Origin: Pseudomonadota bacterium
GTDB lineage: Bacteria > Campylobacterota > Campylobacteria > Campylobacterales > Sulfurospirillaceae
Reading direction: 5' to 3'
NCBI GenBank assembly: GCA_017860615.1
Contig: JAGDMU010000019.1
Location: 1-63,726 of the forward strand
DNA length: 63,726 nucleotides
Under the pieces are notes generated by a model. The model had not been told where the DNA came from. It saw nothing but the letters and a program-made list of their open reading frames with translations, and did not search any database. Position 1 is the stretch's first letter. Each line of letters opens with the position of its first letter. The translations under genes and the position numbers were made by a program. Shown here piece by piece: positions 35,412 to 45,399 of the stretch.

Positions 35412-37426
35412 GTATCGCGCTTTTCCACCCCGTGCTAGTGCGGCGTGTCGTCGGTCGATGGCCGACGCCAGCGGTCGTCGCCTTGCTGCTCGTTCGCGTC
35501 GCGCTGCACGGTGTTCTGGCGTGGCTCGTCTGGCTCGCCGGCGAGAACTTTTGGGCGCCGCTCAGCGCGCTCTGCGGCGGCGTGCTGCCAGCGTTCGTTT
35601 TCGCACTGTTGGCGTTCGGCGCGGCGTGGCGCGCGGTGCGCGGCCTGCCGTGGCAAAGACAGTGGCGTGTTGCCGAGTTTCCTGACGCGCGGCCAATGAC
35701 GCGCGGCGAAATCGCCTGGCGGCTGCTCTGGCCGACGACGCCGTGGCGGCTATTGACGCTGCCGGCCTCGCTCGACGACTGGTGGTGCGTCGAAACGGCA
35801 GCCGGACGATCGTATCTTTGCTGCCCGCCAGTCGATGCGCCGTCGGCGCGCGATGGCTGCGCGCCTTTCGCCTTCGTCTTTCCCTGGCAACTCGAAGTGG
35901 CGCTCGCTCTGGCGCTGCTTTTCGAACGCAGCTTGACGCTGCTGCTGATTCCTTACGCCGTGGCGCGAATCGGCTGGATCATCAGGTGCCGGCGGCGGCA
36001 AGCGCAGTGGCGTCGAGTCCGCCTCGACGCGGCGAATGATCTCGCGCCGGCTGATCGTTCACGCGTCGGCGACCGGCTGTTTGCCGAGCTGAGCTGGCTG
36101 CTGTTGCGCGCACCGCAGCTGCGGCGCTGCCGCGACGTTTCAGCGAGCGTTCGCCGCTGCGGGCAAGCGATCGCCCGCGGCGCGACCTGGCTGTTGCTCG
36201 GCTTGCCGGTGCGGATCGGCCAGGCGCTGGCGCTTGCCGCGAGCCTGTGGCGAACGCTGCTGCTGACGCTGGTCGGGTGGGCGGCGGCGCTGCTGATTGC
36301 CTTGCCGCTGAGCCTGCTTTTTGCCGATCCGCAGTCGCCCGTGTGGCGCGAGGAGCCGCTGGTGCGCGCCGTGCTCTGGCGTTACGGGGCCGACGACGCG
36401 GCGCGGCAGGCGACGGCGATGCTCGAAAAGGCACAGGCCGCCAACGATACTGCGGCGACGCAGGCGGTGTTGCGCGGTGGCGCCGTCGACGGCGTATTTC
36501 GCCTGCTCGGCTGGCAGTCCGATCGCCGCCGGGCGATGAATTGCCGCGATGCGGTCGCCTCGACGCCCGGCGTCACGCTGCAGCTCGACGAACAGCTCGA
36601 CCTCGCGCAGCTTTTGCGCGAAGTTGCGTGCGTCAGCGACGGTACCCATCTGCAGCCAGCCTTGCTGGCGCCGGCCTTCGCTCGCGCCGGCGGAAGTCTG
36701 CCGATCGCCGCTGCCGTGGCGAGCGGCGAACCGGCGCTGCTGCCGCTGGCGATCGACGGCGACGATGGGCTTGCGACGCGCGATTGGCAGGGGCGAACGC
36801 CCTTGCTGCTGGCGCTCGACTTGGCGGCGACCGACGGCGAGCGCCGCGCCGGCTATCTGGCGATCGCCGCGGCGCTCACCGCGCGCGGCGCCGACCGCTC
36901 GGCGATCGATCACGGCGGGCGCAGTGCCGCGTACCTGGCGGCGCAGGCCGGTCTTGACGGCGACCGCCTAACGCCTTACCTGCGTGCCGCCGATGTCAGG
37001 GCGCGCAGCGCGCTGGGCGCGACTCTGGTGCATGCCGCCGCGGCGAGCGGCGAGCTTTCGACGCTGGCCGACGTCGTTCAGGCCGGTGCCGACGTTGGGC
37101 AACGCACGCGCGACGGGCGCAGCGCTCTGCATTTCGCACGCGGCGCGGCAATGGTCGAGGCGCTGTTTTTGCGCGGTTTCGACCCCGACCTGCGCGACGC
37201 GCGCGGTCGCCTGCCGCTGCACGCCGCGATCCTCGCCGGCGACGGCGACGCTGCGCTGGCGCTGCTCGCCGTCACGCTGGCGCCGCAGTCGGCCGACGTC
37301 TTCGGCCGCGCGCCGGCGGACTATCTGGCGGCGCGCAACGCCGGCGGCAAAACGACGAGCGCCGACGATCGACGCTGGAACGAGCTGGCCTGGCAACTTG
37401 CCGAGAGAACGAGGAATGCACGCTGA
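35408..37426 (+). CDS. Multi-spanning membrane protein with C-terminal ankyrin repeats
   Basis: The 672-residue protein starts at GTG 35408, which overlaps the previous stop (GTGA). The first half has about four membrane segments (VVALLLVRVALHGVLAWLVW, GVLPAFVFALLAFGAAW, LALLFERSLTLLLIPYAV, LLLTLVGWAAALLIALPL). Ankyrin repeats fill about 455-660 (QGRTPLLLALDLAATDG, GATLVHAAAASGELSTLADV, RGRLPLHAAILAGDGDAALALL). It probably acts as a membrane scaffold for neighbours. Its end overlaps the SIR2-TIR gene by 11 bases, supporting translational coupling. Confidence 0.8.
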   Translation: MSIALFHPVLVRRVVGRWPTPAVVALLLVRVALHGVLAWLVWLAGENFWAPLSALCGGVLPAFVFALLAFGAAWRAVRGLPWQRQWRVAEFPDARPMTRGEIAWRLLWPTTPWRLLTLPASLDDWWCVETAAGRSYLCCPPVDAPSARDGCAPFAFVFPWQLEVALALALLFERSLTLLLIPYAVARIGWIIRCRRRQAQWRRVRLDAANDLAPADRSRVGDRLFAELSWLLLRAPQLRRCRDVSASVRRCGQAIARGATWLLLGLPVRIGQALALAASLWRTLLLTLVGWAAALLIALPLSLLFADPQSPVWREEPLVRAVLWRYGADDAARQATAMLEKAQAANDTAATQAVLRGGAVDGVFRLLGWQSDRRRAMNCRDAVASTPGVTLQLDEQLDLAQLLREVACVSDGTHLQPALLAPAFARAGGSLPIAAAVASGEPALLPLAIDGDDGLATRDWQGRTPLLLALDLAATDGERRAGYLAIAAALTARGADRSAIDHGGRSAAYLAAQAGLDGDRLTPYLRAADVRARSALGATLVHAAAASGELSTLADVVQAGADVGQRTRDGRSALHFARGAAMVEALFLRGFDPDLRDARGRLPLHAAILAGDGDAALALLAVTLAPQSADVFGRAPADYLAARNAGGKTTSADDRRWNELAWQLAERTRNAR

Positions 37427-38810
37427 ACTAGATCTGGATGATTTCTGGGAGGACTTCCTGTCCTCAGTCGAAGAACGGCGGGTGATTCCGATCATCGGCC
37501 CGGAGCTGCTGCAGGTGCGCGTCGGCGGCGAGCCGCTACCGCTCTACCGCGTCGTCGCCGAACGGCTGGCCGACAAGCTGCGCGTCGACATGGGCGAGGC
37601 GCCGCCGCAGTGGGGGCTCGACGACGTCGTCTGTCGCTATCTGCAAGGCCGCGGGCGGCGCGAGGAACTCTATCCGCGGATTCGCGCGATCATGAAGGAG
37701 CTGCTCACCGAAGTCGAACTTCCCGACGCGCTGCTCAAGCTGGCGCGCATTTCCGCCTTCGACGTCTATCTGTCGCTGACCTGCGACAACCTGCTGGCCA
37801 GTGCGATCGATCGCGAACGCTTCGCCGGCGCCGAGCGTACGCAGCAGATCGCCTACGCGCCGAACAAGATCGCTGACCTGCCCGTGACGCGCGACGAGCT
37901 CAAGACGCCGGTGGTCTACTCGCTGCTCGGCAAGCTCTCGGTGGCGCCCGATTACGTGATCACCGAGGAGGATCTGCTCGAGTTCCTGTGCGCGCTGCAA
38001 AGCGACGCCAAGCGTCCGCACCTGCTGTTCGACGCGCTGCAAGCCAGCCACCTGCTGTTCCTCGGCTGCAGCTTTCCCGACTGGCTGGCGCGCTTTTTCA
38101 TCCGCATCGCCAAGAGCCGGCAACTGTCGCAGCAGCGCGGCGAATCCGAGCTGATCGTCAATCCGCGGGTGGCGTCCGAGCCGCAGCTGGTCCTTTTTCT
38201 CGAAAACTTCAGCTACGGTACGCGCATCCTGTCGATGGAGCCGCTGGCGTTCATCGACGAGCTGGCGCGCCGCTGGCAAGCGCGCCATCCGCCGGTGGCC
38301 GCGGTTTCTGCTGCGCCGAGCGCCGAGCCTGACGATGGCGAGGCGCTGCCCGACCTGCCGGCCGGCGGGATCTTCATCTCCTACGCCAAGGAGGACGTCG
38401 ACGCGGTGATCCGCCTGCATGATGCGCTCGAGGAACTCGGACTCGACGTCTGGTTCGACCGCCAGCGCCTCGAAGCGGGCGATTCGTACGATCGCAAGAT
38501 CCGCAACAACATCAAGGCCTGCTCGCTGTTCGTCGCGGTCGTCTCGCGCAACACCGAGCGACGGCTCGAAGGCTATTTCCGGCGCGAGTGGAAGCTCGCC
38601 GAAGAACGCGCGTGGAGCATCGCCGACGGCGTTCCCTTCATCTTGCCGGTGGTCATCGACGACACGCCGCCCTACGAGAGCAAGGTTCCCGAGAGCTTCC
38701 TCAAGACGCAGTGGACGCAATTGGCCGACGGTGTGCCGCCGGCCGAATTCGAGACTCGGCTAGTCAAGCTGGTGCGCGACTACCGCAAGCGCGAAAGGGG
38801 GCTGGCATGA
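37416..38810 (+). CDS. SIR2-like and TIR domain fusion protein
   Basis: The 464-residue cytoplasmic protein joins two NAD-related folds. Residues 1-290 resemble a SIR2-like domain: RRVIPIIGPELL near the start, SLTCDNLL (120-127) where SIR2 enzymes carry TxNxD, and HLLFLGCSFPDWLARFF. Residues 317-464 are TIR: GIFISYAKEDVDAVIRLHDAL, LDVWFDRQRLEAGDSYDRKI, LFVAVVSRNTERR and the conserved acidic EWKLAEERA. TIR domains cleave NAD or make cyclic ADP-ribose-type signals. The SIR2 part lacks a clear catalytic Asn and may only bind nucleotide. ATG 37416 follows GAGAACGAGGA. The next gene starts within its stop. Confidence 0.85.
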   Translation: MHAELDLDDFWEDFLSSVEERRVIPIIGPELLQVRVGGEPLPLYRVVAERLADKLRVDMGEAPPQWGLDDVVCRYLQGRGRREELYPRIRAIMKELLTEVELPDALLKLARISAFDVYLSLTCDNLLASAIDRERFAGAERTQQIAYAPNKIADLPVTRDELKTPVVYSLLGKLSVAPDYVITEEDLLEFLCALQSDAKRPHLLFDALQASHLLFLGCSFPDWLARFFIRIAKSRQLSQQRGESELIVNPRVASEPQLVLFLENFSYGTRILSMEPLAFIDELARRWQARHPPVAAVSAAPSAEPDDGEALPDLPAGGIFISYAKEDVDAVIRLHDALEELGLDVWFDRQRLEAGDSYDRKIRNNIKACSLFVAVVSRNTERRLEGYFRREWKLAEERAWSIADGVPFILPVVIDDTPPYESKVPESFLKTQWTQLADGVPPAEFETRLVKLVRDYRKRERGLA

Positions 38811-41800
38811 GCGAACTGGCGCCGCAATTGCTGATCGACGGTGGGCATCCGTGGCCCGGCCTGATGCCGTTCACCGAGGACGCGCAGGCTTTCTTCCATG
38901 GCCGCGACCAGGAAGCGACCGAGTTTCTGCGGCTGATCAAGCGCGAGACGCTGACCGTGCTGTTCGGCCAGTCCGGCCTCGGCAAGTCGTCGCTGCTCAA
39001 CGCGGGTATTTTCCCGCGCCTGCGCGCCGACGACTATCTGCCGATCTATATTCGTCTGGACGTCAGCGAGGCGGCGCCGCCGTTTGCCGCGCAGGTCAAG
39101 TCGGCGATCAGCGCCAACTGCCTGGCACATCAGGTCGACGCGCCCGAACCGCCGCCGGCGGCGACGCTGTGGGGCTGGCTGCACCATCGCGACACCGATT
39201 TCTGGAGTACGCGTAACCGTCTGCTGACGCCGGTCTTCGTCTTCGACCAGTTCGAGGAGATTTTCACGCTGGGACGCCACGGCGAAGTGCTCGAAGCGCG
39301 CTGCCAGGCGTTCCTCGAAGAGCTTGCCGACGTCGTCGAAGACCGCATGCCGGCGAGCCTTGCCGCCGCCATCGAAGGCGATCCGGCGCTCGGCGACGGC
39401 CTCGATTACAGCAAGCACGCGTGGAAGGTCGTGTTCAGCTTCCGCGAGGATTACCTGCCCGAGTTCGAGGGGCTGCGCAACCTGATCCGGCCGATCATGC
39501 AGAACCGCATGCGGCTGACGCGAATGAGCGGCGAACAGGCGCGCCAGTCGATCGCCAAGGCCGGCGGTCACCTCGTTCGTGACGAAGTCGCCGAACAGAT
39601 CGTGCGTTTTGTCGCGGCGCCACGCGGCGGTCGCGAGTCGTCCGAGCTGGCCCGCCTTGAGGTCGAGCCGGCGCTGATGTCGGTCGTCTGCCGCGAGCTC
39701 AACAACCGACGGCTGCTGGTCGCAGCGCGCGAAATCTCGGCCGACCTGCTGTCGGCGGGGGCGCAGCACGAGATCATCCACGACTATTACGAGGACTGCC
39801 TGAGCGACATCGACGCGCGCGTTCGCTGTTTCGTCGAGGACAAGCTGCTCACCGACGCCGGCTATCGCGACAGCGCGGCGCTCGAAGACGCCTTGCTGCT
39901 GCCGGGCGTTCGCCGCGACGCGATCGACCTGTTGATCGGCAGGCGCCTGCTGCGCCTCGAAGAGCGTTCCGGCGTGCTGCGCGTCGAATTGACGCACGAC
40001 GTGCTGACCCGGGTCGCCAAGGAAAGCCGCGACAACCGCAAGGAGGCCGAGCGCCTGCGTCTGCAGCGCGAAGCCGAGCAGGCGCGGCGCCGGCGAACGC
40101 GCCGGCTGACGCTGATCGTCGGTTCGTCGCTGACGCTCGCCATCGGCCTGGCGGTGGTCTTCGCCGTGCTGCTCGGCCGCGCCAATGAACAACGCGAGCG
40201 GCTGCTGGTGACGCAGTCGTCGGTCATGCTGTCGCGCGCCAACAGCGCGCTCGAGCAGGGCGTTCCCGGCGAGCCCTACGCCATGCTCGGCGAGGCGATC
40301 CGCCTCAACCCGGAAAACCGCTCGGCGCTGACGCGCGCCGTCGCGCTCTTCGCGCAGCGCCGCCAGCCGCTCAAACTGGCGAGTTGGCGCCTGGCGGGCG
40401 GCGCCGACATCGGCTGGTTGCGCGATGGCGGTTATCTGGTCGCGGCCGGCGAAACGGCGCGCGTTTCTCTTGCGTCGCCGGCGGTCGACACGCTGCGCCT
40501 GCAGGCCTCCGGCAACGATTACGAGGACGCCGGACTGCTCGAACTTAAAGCCGACGCGCGCGCCAGCCTCGCCGGCCTGCCGGCGCGCGCCGCCGGACAG
40601 ACGCTGCCGTCGCTGGCCGGCAGCGGACTCGTTCCCTTTGTCAGCCGCAATTTCATGCTGCACCTTTTCGACGCGATCGAGCGCCGGCCTCTGGCCAAGC
40701 CGCTGCAACTGGGCGGCATGCCGCGCGGGCTGGCGCTCAGCCGCAACCGGCAATGGCTTGCGGCGGTGAGCGGCGACGGGCGACTGACGCTGGCGCGGGT
40801 CGACGGCTCGTTCATCCGCCAACTGGTGGTCGACGTCGTTATCGATCAGGACAGCGAAGAAAACCCCGTGGCCTTCGTCTCAGATTCCGGCCAGACCTTT
40901 GTCCACGGCCGCGAAGCGGGCGTGCTCGTCGGCGCCAGCGGCGCAGCACTGCGCATCGCGCACGGCAAGTATCCGGCGCGGCTCAACCCGGCGGCGGCGC
41001 AGATGGCGATCGCGCACGGACGATCGGTGCAACTCTTCGACCTGGCTAGCGGCCAGACGATCGGCTCCGCGATCGATCATCCGGCGACGGTTCGCGACCT
41101 CGCTTTCAGCCCGGACGGCAAGTACCTGGCGACGGCCAGCCTCGACCGTCAGGCGCGGGTCTGGAACGTCGCCACGCAGACGCTGGCGGCGCCGCCGATG
41201 CGCCACGACGGCCCGGTGCTGGCGGTGCGTTACGGCGACGACAGCAAGGTGCTGTTTACCGCCAGCGGTGACGGCGCGGCGCGTGTCTGGCAACCGCTGC
41301 GCGGCGAACTGCTGGCCGAGCCGATGCTGCACGGCGAAGCGGTGATCGACGTCGCCGCCCGTTCCGGCGGCGACGAATTGCTGACGCTGACCGCGGGCCA
41401 CGAGGTCGGACTCTGGCGCTGGCGCCATGGCGGGCAGCCGCAGCCCCTGGCGGTGCCGCTGAGCGGCAAGATCACCGCACTGGCGGCCGACGCGAGCGGC
41501 GATCGCGTGGCCTGGGGCAGCAGCAGCGGCGAGGTCGCGGTGATGCGCGTTGCCGACCCGGCACGCCTGCTCTGGCAGCGCGCTGCGGCAACGCCGACCG
41601 CCGTCGGCGCGCTGGCGTTCTCGGACGACGGGCGCCATCTGGCGGTGGCGCGACAGGGCGAGGTCCAGCTGATCGACGTCGAGCGCGGCAGGGACGCGGC
41701 CATCGAACTGCGCCTCGATCGCCCGGTGACGGCGCTGCGCCTTTCGCACGACGGGCGCGTCCTGGCAACGACCGCCGCCGACCGCTCGGTTCGCTTGTGG

Positions 41801-42673
41801 ACGGTCGCCGACGGCCAGCCGCTCGGCCTGCGCTCGTCGCACCGGCAGGCGCCGAGCGTGGCGTTCTCGCCCGACGACCGGTTGCTGCTGGTCGCCGAAC
41901 GCGACCGCGTGTCGCTCTGGGACATCGCCAGCGGCCTGCCGCGCGGCGAGGTCAAGACGGCGCAGGGCGAGGGCGCGCGTTTGCTGATCGCCGATTTTTC
42001 CGGACCCGAAGCCGTCGTGGTGGTCACCGAGAACCGAGTCCATCGCCTGAGGCTGGTCAAGGGCAAGGCCGGCGAATGGCGCTTACCGGCGAGCGTCGAC
42101 GACGGCGTCGCGCTGGCGCTCGGCGATCTGCGCGCGTGGGCGGCGAGCCGCTCGCCTGACGCCCGCACGCTGGCGCTCGGCGGGCTCGACGGGAGGGTTC
42201 GGCTGATCGACCTGGCGACGCTCGCTTTCGTCGGCGATCCGATGCGTCACGACGACGCCGTCCTCGGCATCGCCTGGTCGGCCGACAGCAGTCGCGTGAT
42301 TTCGTGGTCGCGCGACCGCACCGTACGCGTCTGGGGAATCGACAGCGGCCACCTCGTCGCCGACGTGCTGGCGCTCGAAAATGAAGCGCGCTTCGTGCAG
42401 CCGGCGCAAGGGGCGCTGGCCGTCGCCGACGAGCACGGTGCGTTGTGGCCGCTCGGCAGCGTTCCGGCCGGCAAGGTTCCCGACTGGCTGCCGACGCTGC
42501 TCGAGGAAACAGGCGGCGTTCGCCTCGACAAAGGCGCGCTGCAGCGTCTCGATCAGCGCGCCGACGTTCTCGCTACGATCAAGCCAGGCACCGACGCGTG
42601 GTCGCTCTGGGCGGCAACGGTCATCGAAAAACTGCGTGGCCCGGCGATTGCCGGGCAGGGAGAAAGCAAATGA
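38807..42673 (+). CDS. Novel STAND NTPase with membrane helix and WD40 repeats
   Basis: The 1288-residue protein begins [21 protein letters not shown], the usual lead-in of nSTAND1 proteins. Walker A is GQSGLGKSS (about 54-62) and Walker [10 protein letters not shown] (about 143-151); a winged-helix region ([16 protein letters not shown]) follows. A basic stretch and one membrane helix (about 433-457, [19 protein letters not shown]) separate it from a C-terminal WD40 region of roughly 700 residues ([20 protein letters not shown] and similar). STAND proteins are ATP-driven switches that oligomerise on ligand binding. Here the sensor would be outside and the NTPase inside. Start overlaps the TIR gene stop, end overlaps the pilin start (both ATGA). 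Confidence 0.9.
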   Translation: MSELAPQLLIDGGHPWPGLMPFTEDAQAFFHGRDQEATEFLRLIKRETLTVLFGQSGLGKSSLLNAGIFPRLRADDYLPIYIRLDVSEAAPPFAAQVKSAISANCLAHQVDAPEPPPAATLWGWLHHRDTDFWSTRNRLLTPVFVFDQFEEIFTLGRHGEVLEARCQAFLEELADVVEDRMPASLAAAIEGDPALGDGLDYSKHAWKVVFSFREDYLPEFEGLRNLIRPIMQNRMRLTRMSGEQARQSIAKAGGHLVRDEVAEQIVRFVAAPRGGRESSELARLEVEPALMSVVCRELNNRRLLVAAREISADLLSAGAQHEIIHDYYEDCLSDIDARVRCFVEDKLLTDAGYRDSAALEDALLLPGVRRDAIDLLIGRRLLRLEERSGVLRVELTHDVLTRVAKESRDNRKEAERLRLQREAEQARRRRTRRLTLIVGSSLTLAIGLAVVFAVLLGRANEQRERLLVTQSSVMLSRANSALEQGVPGEPYAMLGEAIRLNPENRSALTRAVALFAQRRQPLKLASWRLAGGADIGWLRDGGYLVAAGETARVSLASPAVDTLRLQASGNDYEDAGLLELKADARASLAGLPARAAGQTLPSLAGSGLVPFVSRNFMLHLFDAIERRPLAKPLQLGGMPRGLALSRNRQWLAAVSGDGRLTLARVDGSFIRQLVVDVVIDQDSEENPVAFVSDSGQTFVHGREAGVLVGASGAALRIAHGKYPARLNPAAAQMAIAHGRSVQLFDLASGQTIGSAIDHPATVRDLAFSPDGKYLATASLDRQARVWNVATQTLAAPPMRHDGPVLAVRYGDDSKVLFTASGDGAARVWQPLRGELLAEPMLHGEAVIDVAARSGGDELLTLTAGHEVGLWRWRHGGQPQPLAVPLSGKITALAADASGDRVAWGSSSGEVAVMRVADPARLLWQRAAATPTAVGALAFSDDGRHLAVARQGEVQLIDVERGRDAAIELRLDRPVTALRLSHDGRVLATTAADRSVRLWTVADGQPLGLRSSHRQAPSVAFSPDDRLLLVAERDRVSLWDIASGLPRGEVKTAQGEGARLLIADFSGPEAVVVVTENRVHRLRLVKGKAGEWRLPASVDDGVALALGDLRAWAASRSPDARTLALGGLDGRVRLIDLATLAFVGDPMRHDDAVLGIAWSADSSRVISWSRDRTVRVWGIDSGHLVADVLALENEARFVQPAQGALAVADEHGALWPLGSVPAGKVPDWLPTLLEETGGVRLDKGALQRLDQRADVLATIKPGTDAWSLWAATVIEKLRGPAIAGQGESK

Positions 42674-43167
42674 AGAGCGTATGCGGCGAGCGCGGTTTTA
42701 CGCTGGTCGAGCTGATGCTGGTCGTCTCGATCATCGGCATCCTGGCGGCGGTTGCCATCCCCGGCTATCAGGACTATACCAACCGCGCGCGGCGCGCCGA
42801 GCGCTTCGAGCTCGTCGAGCCGGCACGCCAGGCCTTGGCTGTTTTTTACGAGCGCTGGGGGCGCTTTCCGAAATCGAACGAAGAAGCCGGTCTGCCCGCG
42901 CCCGAGTCGTTCCGCGGCGCGCTGGTGACCCGCGTCGAGGTGCGCGAAGGTGCGATTGTGCTGAGCCTGAAGGCCAAAGAGGGCGAGCGCGAGCCGAGTA
43001 CTGCGATCTGTGTCTCGGTCTACCGTCCGGTCGTGCATCAGCAGAATCCGACCGGCGCCTTGCTTTGGGTGCGCGATGCCGAGGCCGCTCCAGCTCGCCA
43101 TGGTTTTGTCGCCAGCGCCCAGGATCTCAAGCGTCTCGGCGCGACCAATCTATGTCCGAGCAAATGA
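42670..43167 (+). CDS. Type IV pilin-like / pseudopilin protein
   Basis: The 165-residue protein has a class III leader and cleavage site: ERG followed by [20 protein letters not shown], with Glu at position 5 of the mature protein. A PilA-like helix ([18 protein letters not shown]) follows. The rest is a small globular domain containing two cysteines (CVSVYRP, TNLCPSK). It needs a prepilin peptidase that is not in this window. Start and stop overlap the neighbouring genes (ATGA at both ends), so it is firmly part of the STAND/TIR operon. Confidence 0.88.
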   Translation: MKSVCGERGFTLVELMLVVSIIGILAAVAIPGYQDYTNRARRAERFELVEPARQALAVFYERWGRFPKSNEEAGLPAPESFRGALVTRVEVREGAIVLSLKAKEGEREPSTAICVSVYRPVVHQQNPTGALLWVRDAEAAPARHGFVASAQDLKRLGATNLCPSK

Positions 43168-43847
43168 GTCTGGCGAGAATCCATCGCCAGCGTCGCCGGC
43201 GCGTGGACGGCCGGCTGACGTGGCCGGCGGTGCTTGGCGTCGAGGTCGTCGCCGGTTTTTTGCTGCTCGCGCTGCTCTGCGCGATGGCCGTCAATTTCAG
43301 CGTCACGGCGATGGCCAAGGCCAGGACCGTCAATATCTGGAGTGATTTTCGGACCTATCGCGCCGAACTCGTCGAGCAGATGGCAGTGACCGGCGACGGC
43401 TTCTCGATCGGCGCGCCGGCGTCGACCACGGCCGCCGTGCCGGAAAGTCAGGTCGCTGCCGATGACATCGAGACCGCGCTGGCTTTTCGTCGTCCGACGA
43501 TCAGCCGGCCAAGCGATTTTTCTCTGGCGACGCCGCCGAACACCTCGGTCGGCGGCCTGGCGGGCGGGTTTATCGCTGGCGCCAAAAGGCGGGCGCAAAG
43601 CGAAGGGAAGAATTTCAGCAGCGAGGTCATCGACCGCGCGGTGGTCTTCAGGCTCGAACTTGGCGGCCATCCCTACGTGCTGGCGATCACGCCGGCGGCC
43701 GCCAGTCAGGGGATTCCGGGCAGCTTGCTGTGGTTGTGCGGGCGGCGTCAGCCGCCGGCCGGTTGGTATCGCTTGCCCGGTCCGTCGGGCAGCGATCTGC
43801 CTGACGAATTGATCTATTCCGTATGTCGCGATCACAGGACTTTCTGA
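43164..43847 (+). CDS. Single-pass membrane protein between pilin and PilC genes
   Basis: The 227-residue protein has an Arg-rich cytoplasmic N-terminus ([13 protein letters not shown]), one membrane helix ([20 protein letters not shown]) and a periplasmic domain with two cysteines (LWLCGRR, YSVCRDH). Without a prepilin cleavage motif it is not a standard pilin, but the helix and extended N-terminal stalk ([12 protein letters not shown]) are pseudopilin-like. ATG 43164 overlaps the previous stop; ATG 43152 is an in-frame alternative. Probably a pilus accessory subunit (inference). Confidence 0.7.
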   Translation: MSLARIHRQRRRRVDGRLTWPAVLGVEVVAGFLLLALLCAMAVNFSVTAMAKARTVNIWSDFRTYRAELVEQMAVTGDGFSIGAPASTTAAVPESQVAADDIETALAFRRPTISRPSDFSLATPPNTSVGGLAGGFIAGAKRRAQSEGKNFSSEVIDRAVVFRLELGGHPYVLAITPAAASQGIPGSLLWLCGRRQPPAGWYRLPGPSGSDLPDELIYSVCRDHRTF

Positions 43848-43848
43848 T

Positions 43849-44892
43849 ATGCCAAAATTGATTTCTCCGGCCAACGGCTGCCTGCTTTATCGCCAGATGG
43901 CGGCGGCATCGCGCCACGGCCTGCCTTTTGCCGACCTGTTCGCGATTCTTTCCGAGGATGACGAGTTGCTCGGCGCCGATGGGCCGGTCGCGCCGCTGCT
44001 GGCCAGCGCCTTGCAGGGCGGGCTTGGTCTGGCCGACGCGATGGCGCGTCTGCCAGAGATTTTTTCCGCCGCCACCGTCGACCTGCTGCGCGCGGCCGAG
44101 CGCCGCGGACTGCTCGCCGAATCGCTCGACACGCTGGCCGACGAGCAGAACGACCTGGCCCACGGCGGGGCCGCGATGCGCACCGCCTTGCTCTGGCCGA
44201 CGGCCTTGCTGGTCGTCGCCGTACTCGTGCTGGCCGTCGTCATGATCTTCGTGGTGCCGGCGTTCAAGGAGATGTTTACCTCATTTGGCGCCGACCTGCC
44301 GGCACCGACGTTGCTGCTGATGGCGATCTCGGATGGCTTCGTGGACTACTGGTGGCTGCTTGCCGCGGCGCTGACAGCGCTCGCTTTCGCGCGCCGGCGC
44401 AAGCTGTTGCCGCCGTCGTGGGGGCTGCAGGTCGAGCGCCTAGTGCTCGCCGTTCCGTTCGTTCGCAACTACGTGGTGCGCGCCTTTGGCGCGCGCCTGA
44501 CGCGCTGGCTGGCCTTGTTCAGCGCCACGCCAGAACTGCTGGTGCCGGCGCTGCGCCACGTCGAAGCGACGATCGCCTGGCGTGTCTTGCGCGAGCTTTG
44601 CGCCGAGCTGACGCGCCGCCTCGACGCCGGGCAGAGTCTCGGGCAGTCGCTCGACCACCTGCCGCCGCTGCCGCGGCGTCTCGGCCTGCAACTGCGCCTG
44701 GGCGAGAAGATCGGCGACGTTTCCCAGGTGCTGGCGCAGGCGATCGACACCGCCGAGCTTGAGCTGTCGCATGCGCTGATGCGCTACCAGCGCGGGATGT
44801 TCCTCAGCGCGTATCTGGCGATCGGCGTGCTGGTCGGCTTTGTCGTCATCTCGCTCTACCTTCCCATTTTCAAACTCGGCTCGGTTGTCTGA
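43849..44892 (+). CDS. Type II secretion F / PilC family inner-membrane platform protein
   Basis: The 347-residue protein has two GspF/PilC-type helical domains separated by membrane helices (LLWPTALLVVAVLVLAVVMI, then WWLLAAALTALAFA, and a final GMFLSAYLAIGVLVGFVVIS). Typical motifs are GLGLADAMARLPEIFS and RRLDAGQSLGQSLDHLPPLP, plus LGEKIGDVSQVL near the end. In pili and type II secretion this protein couples the assembly ATPase to pilin. No ATPase gene is in the window, so it must borrow one, or the system works without it. It follows the previous gene by one base. Confidence 0.9.
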   Translation: MPKLISPANGCLLYRQMAAASRHGLPFADLFAILSEDDELLGADGPVAPLLASALQGGLGLADAMARLPEIFSAATVDLLRAAERRGLLAESLDTLADEQNDLAHGGAAMRTALLWPTALLVVAVLVLAVVMIFVVPAFKEMFTSFGADLPAPTLLLMAISDGFVDYWWLLAAALTALAFARRRKLLPPSWGLQVERLVLAVPFVRNYVVRAFGARLTRWLALFSATPELLVPALRHVEATIAWRVLRELCAELTRRLDAGQSLGQSLDHLPPLPRRLGLQLRLGEKIGDVSQVLAQAIDTAELELSHALMRYQRGMFLSAYLAIGVLVGFVVISLYLPIFKLGSVV

Positions 44893-44904
44893 CAAGGTGT
44901 GCTC

Positions 44905-45396
44905 ATGAACCATTACTCTCCTTCTTCACGCGGCTTCACGCTGATCGAACTGATGGTCGTCGTGGCGATCATGGGCATCCTGTCGGTCATGGTCATCCCC
45001 TCGTACCAGGATCGCGTGATCCGGACTCAGGTCGGCGAAGGCCTCAACCTCTCCGAATTCGTCCGCCAGGCGGTACAGGAATACCACCGCAAGAACCATC
45101 GCCTGCCGGCCGATAACGCGGCGCTCGGCCTGCCAGCCAGCAGCCTGATCGTCGGCAATTACGTTTCGGAGATCAGTGTTCGCGACGGCGTCGTGCTCAT
45201 CACCTACGGCAATCGCGTCAATCGTTTCATCGCCGGCAAGCGGCTCAGCCTGCGTCCGGCCATCGTCGACGGCTACCCGGTGGTGCCGATCGCCTGGGTC
45301 TGCGGCAATGCGTCGGTTCCCGAAAAAATGCAGGTGCGCGGCCACAACGACACCGACCTTCCGGCGCCGCATCTGCCGCTCGACTGTCGGATGTAA
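44905..45396 (+). CDS. Type IV pilin-like protein, last gene of the sigma operon
   Basis: The 163-residue protein has leader SSRG followed by FTLIELMVVVAIMGILSVMV, the consensus prepilin peptidase site, and a PilA-like stalk (IPSYQDRVIRTQVGEGLN). It ends in a small domain with two cysteines (AWVCGNA, PLDCRM) that could form the usual pilin disulphide loop. ATG 44905 is 6 bases after AAGGTG; GTG 44899 would add two residues. It is similar in plan to the pilin at 42670 but not a recent copy. Only 3 bases separate it from the convergent YdcF gene, leaving no room for a normal terminator. Confidence 0.88.
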   Translation: MNHYSPSSRGFTLIELMVVVAIMGILSVMVIPSYQDRVIRTQVGEGLNLSEFVRQAVQEYHRKNHRLPADNAALGLPASSLIVGNYVSEISVRDGVVLITYGNRVNRFIAGKRLSLRPAIVDGYPVVPIAWVCGNASVPEKMQVRGHNDTDLPAPHLPLDCRM

Positions 45397-45399
45397 AGG

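Noticed and set aside
33703-45396. A complete type IV pilus or type II secretion locus
   Set aside because: Assembly ATPase, PilM, secretin and prepilin peptidase are all absent, and unrelated genes interrupt the set.
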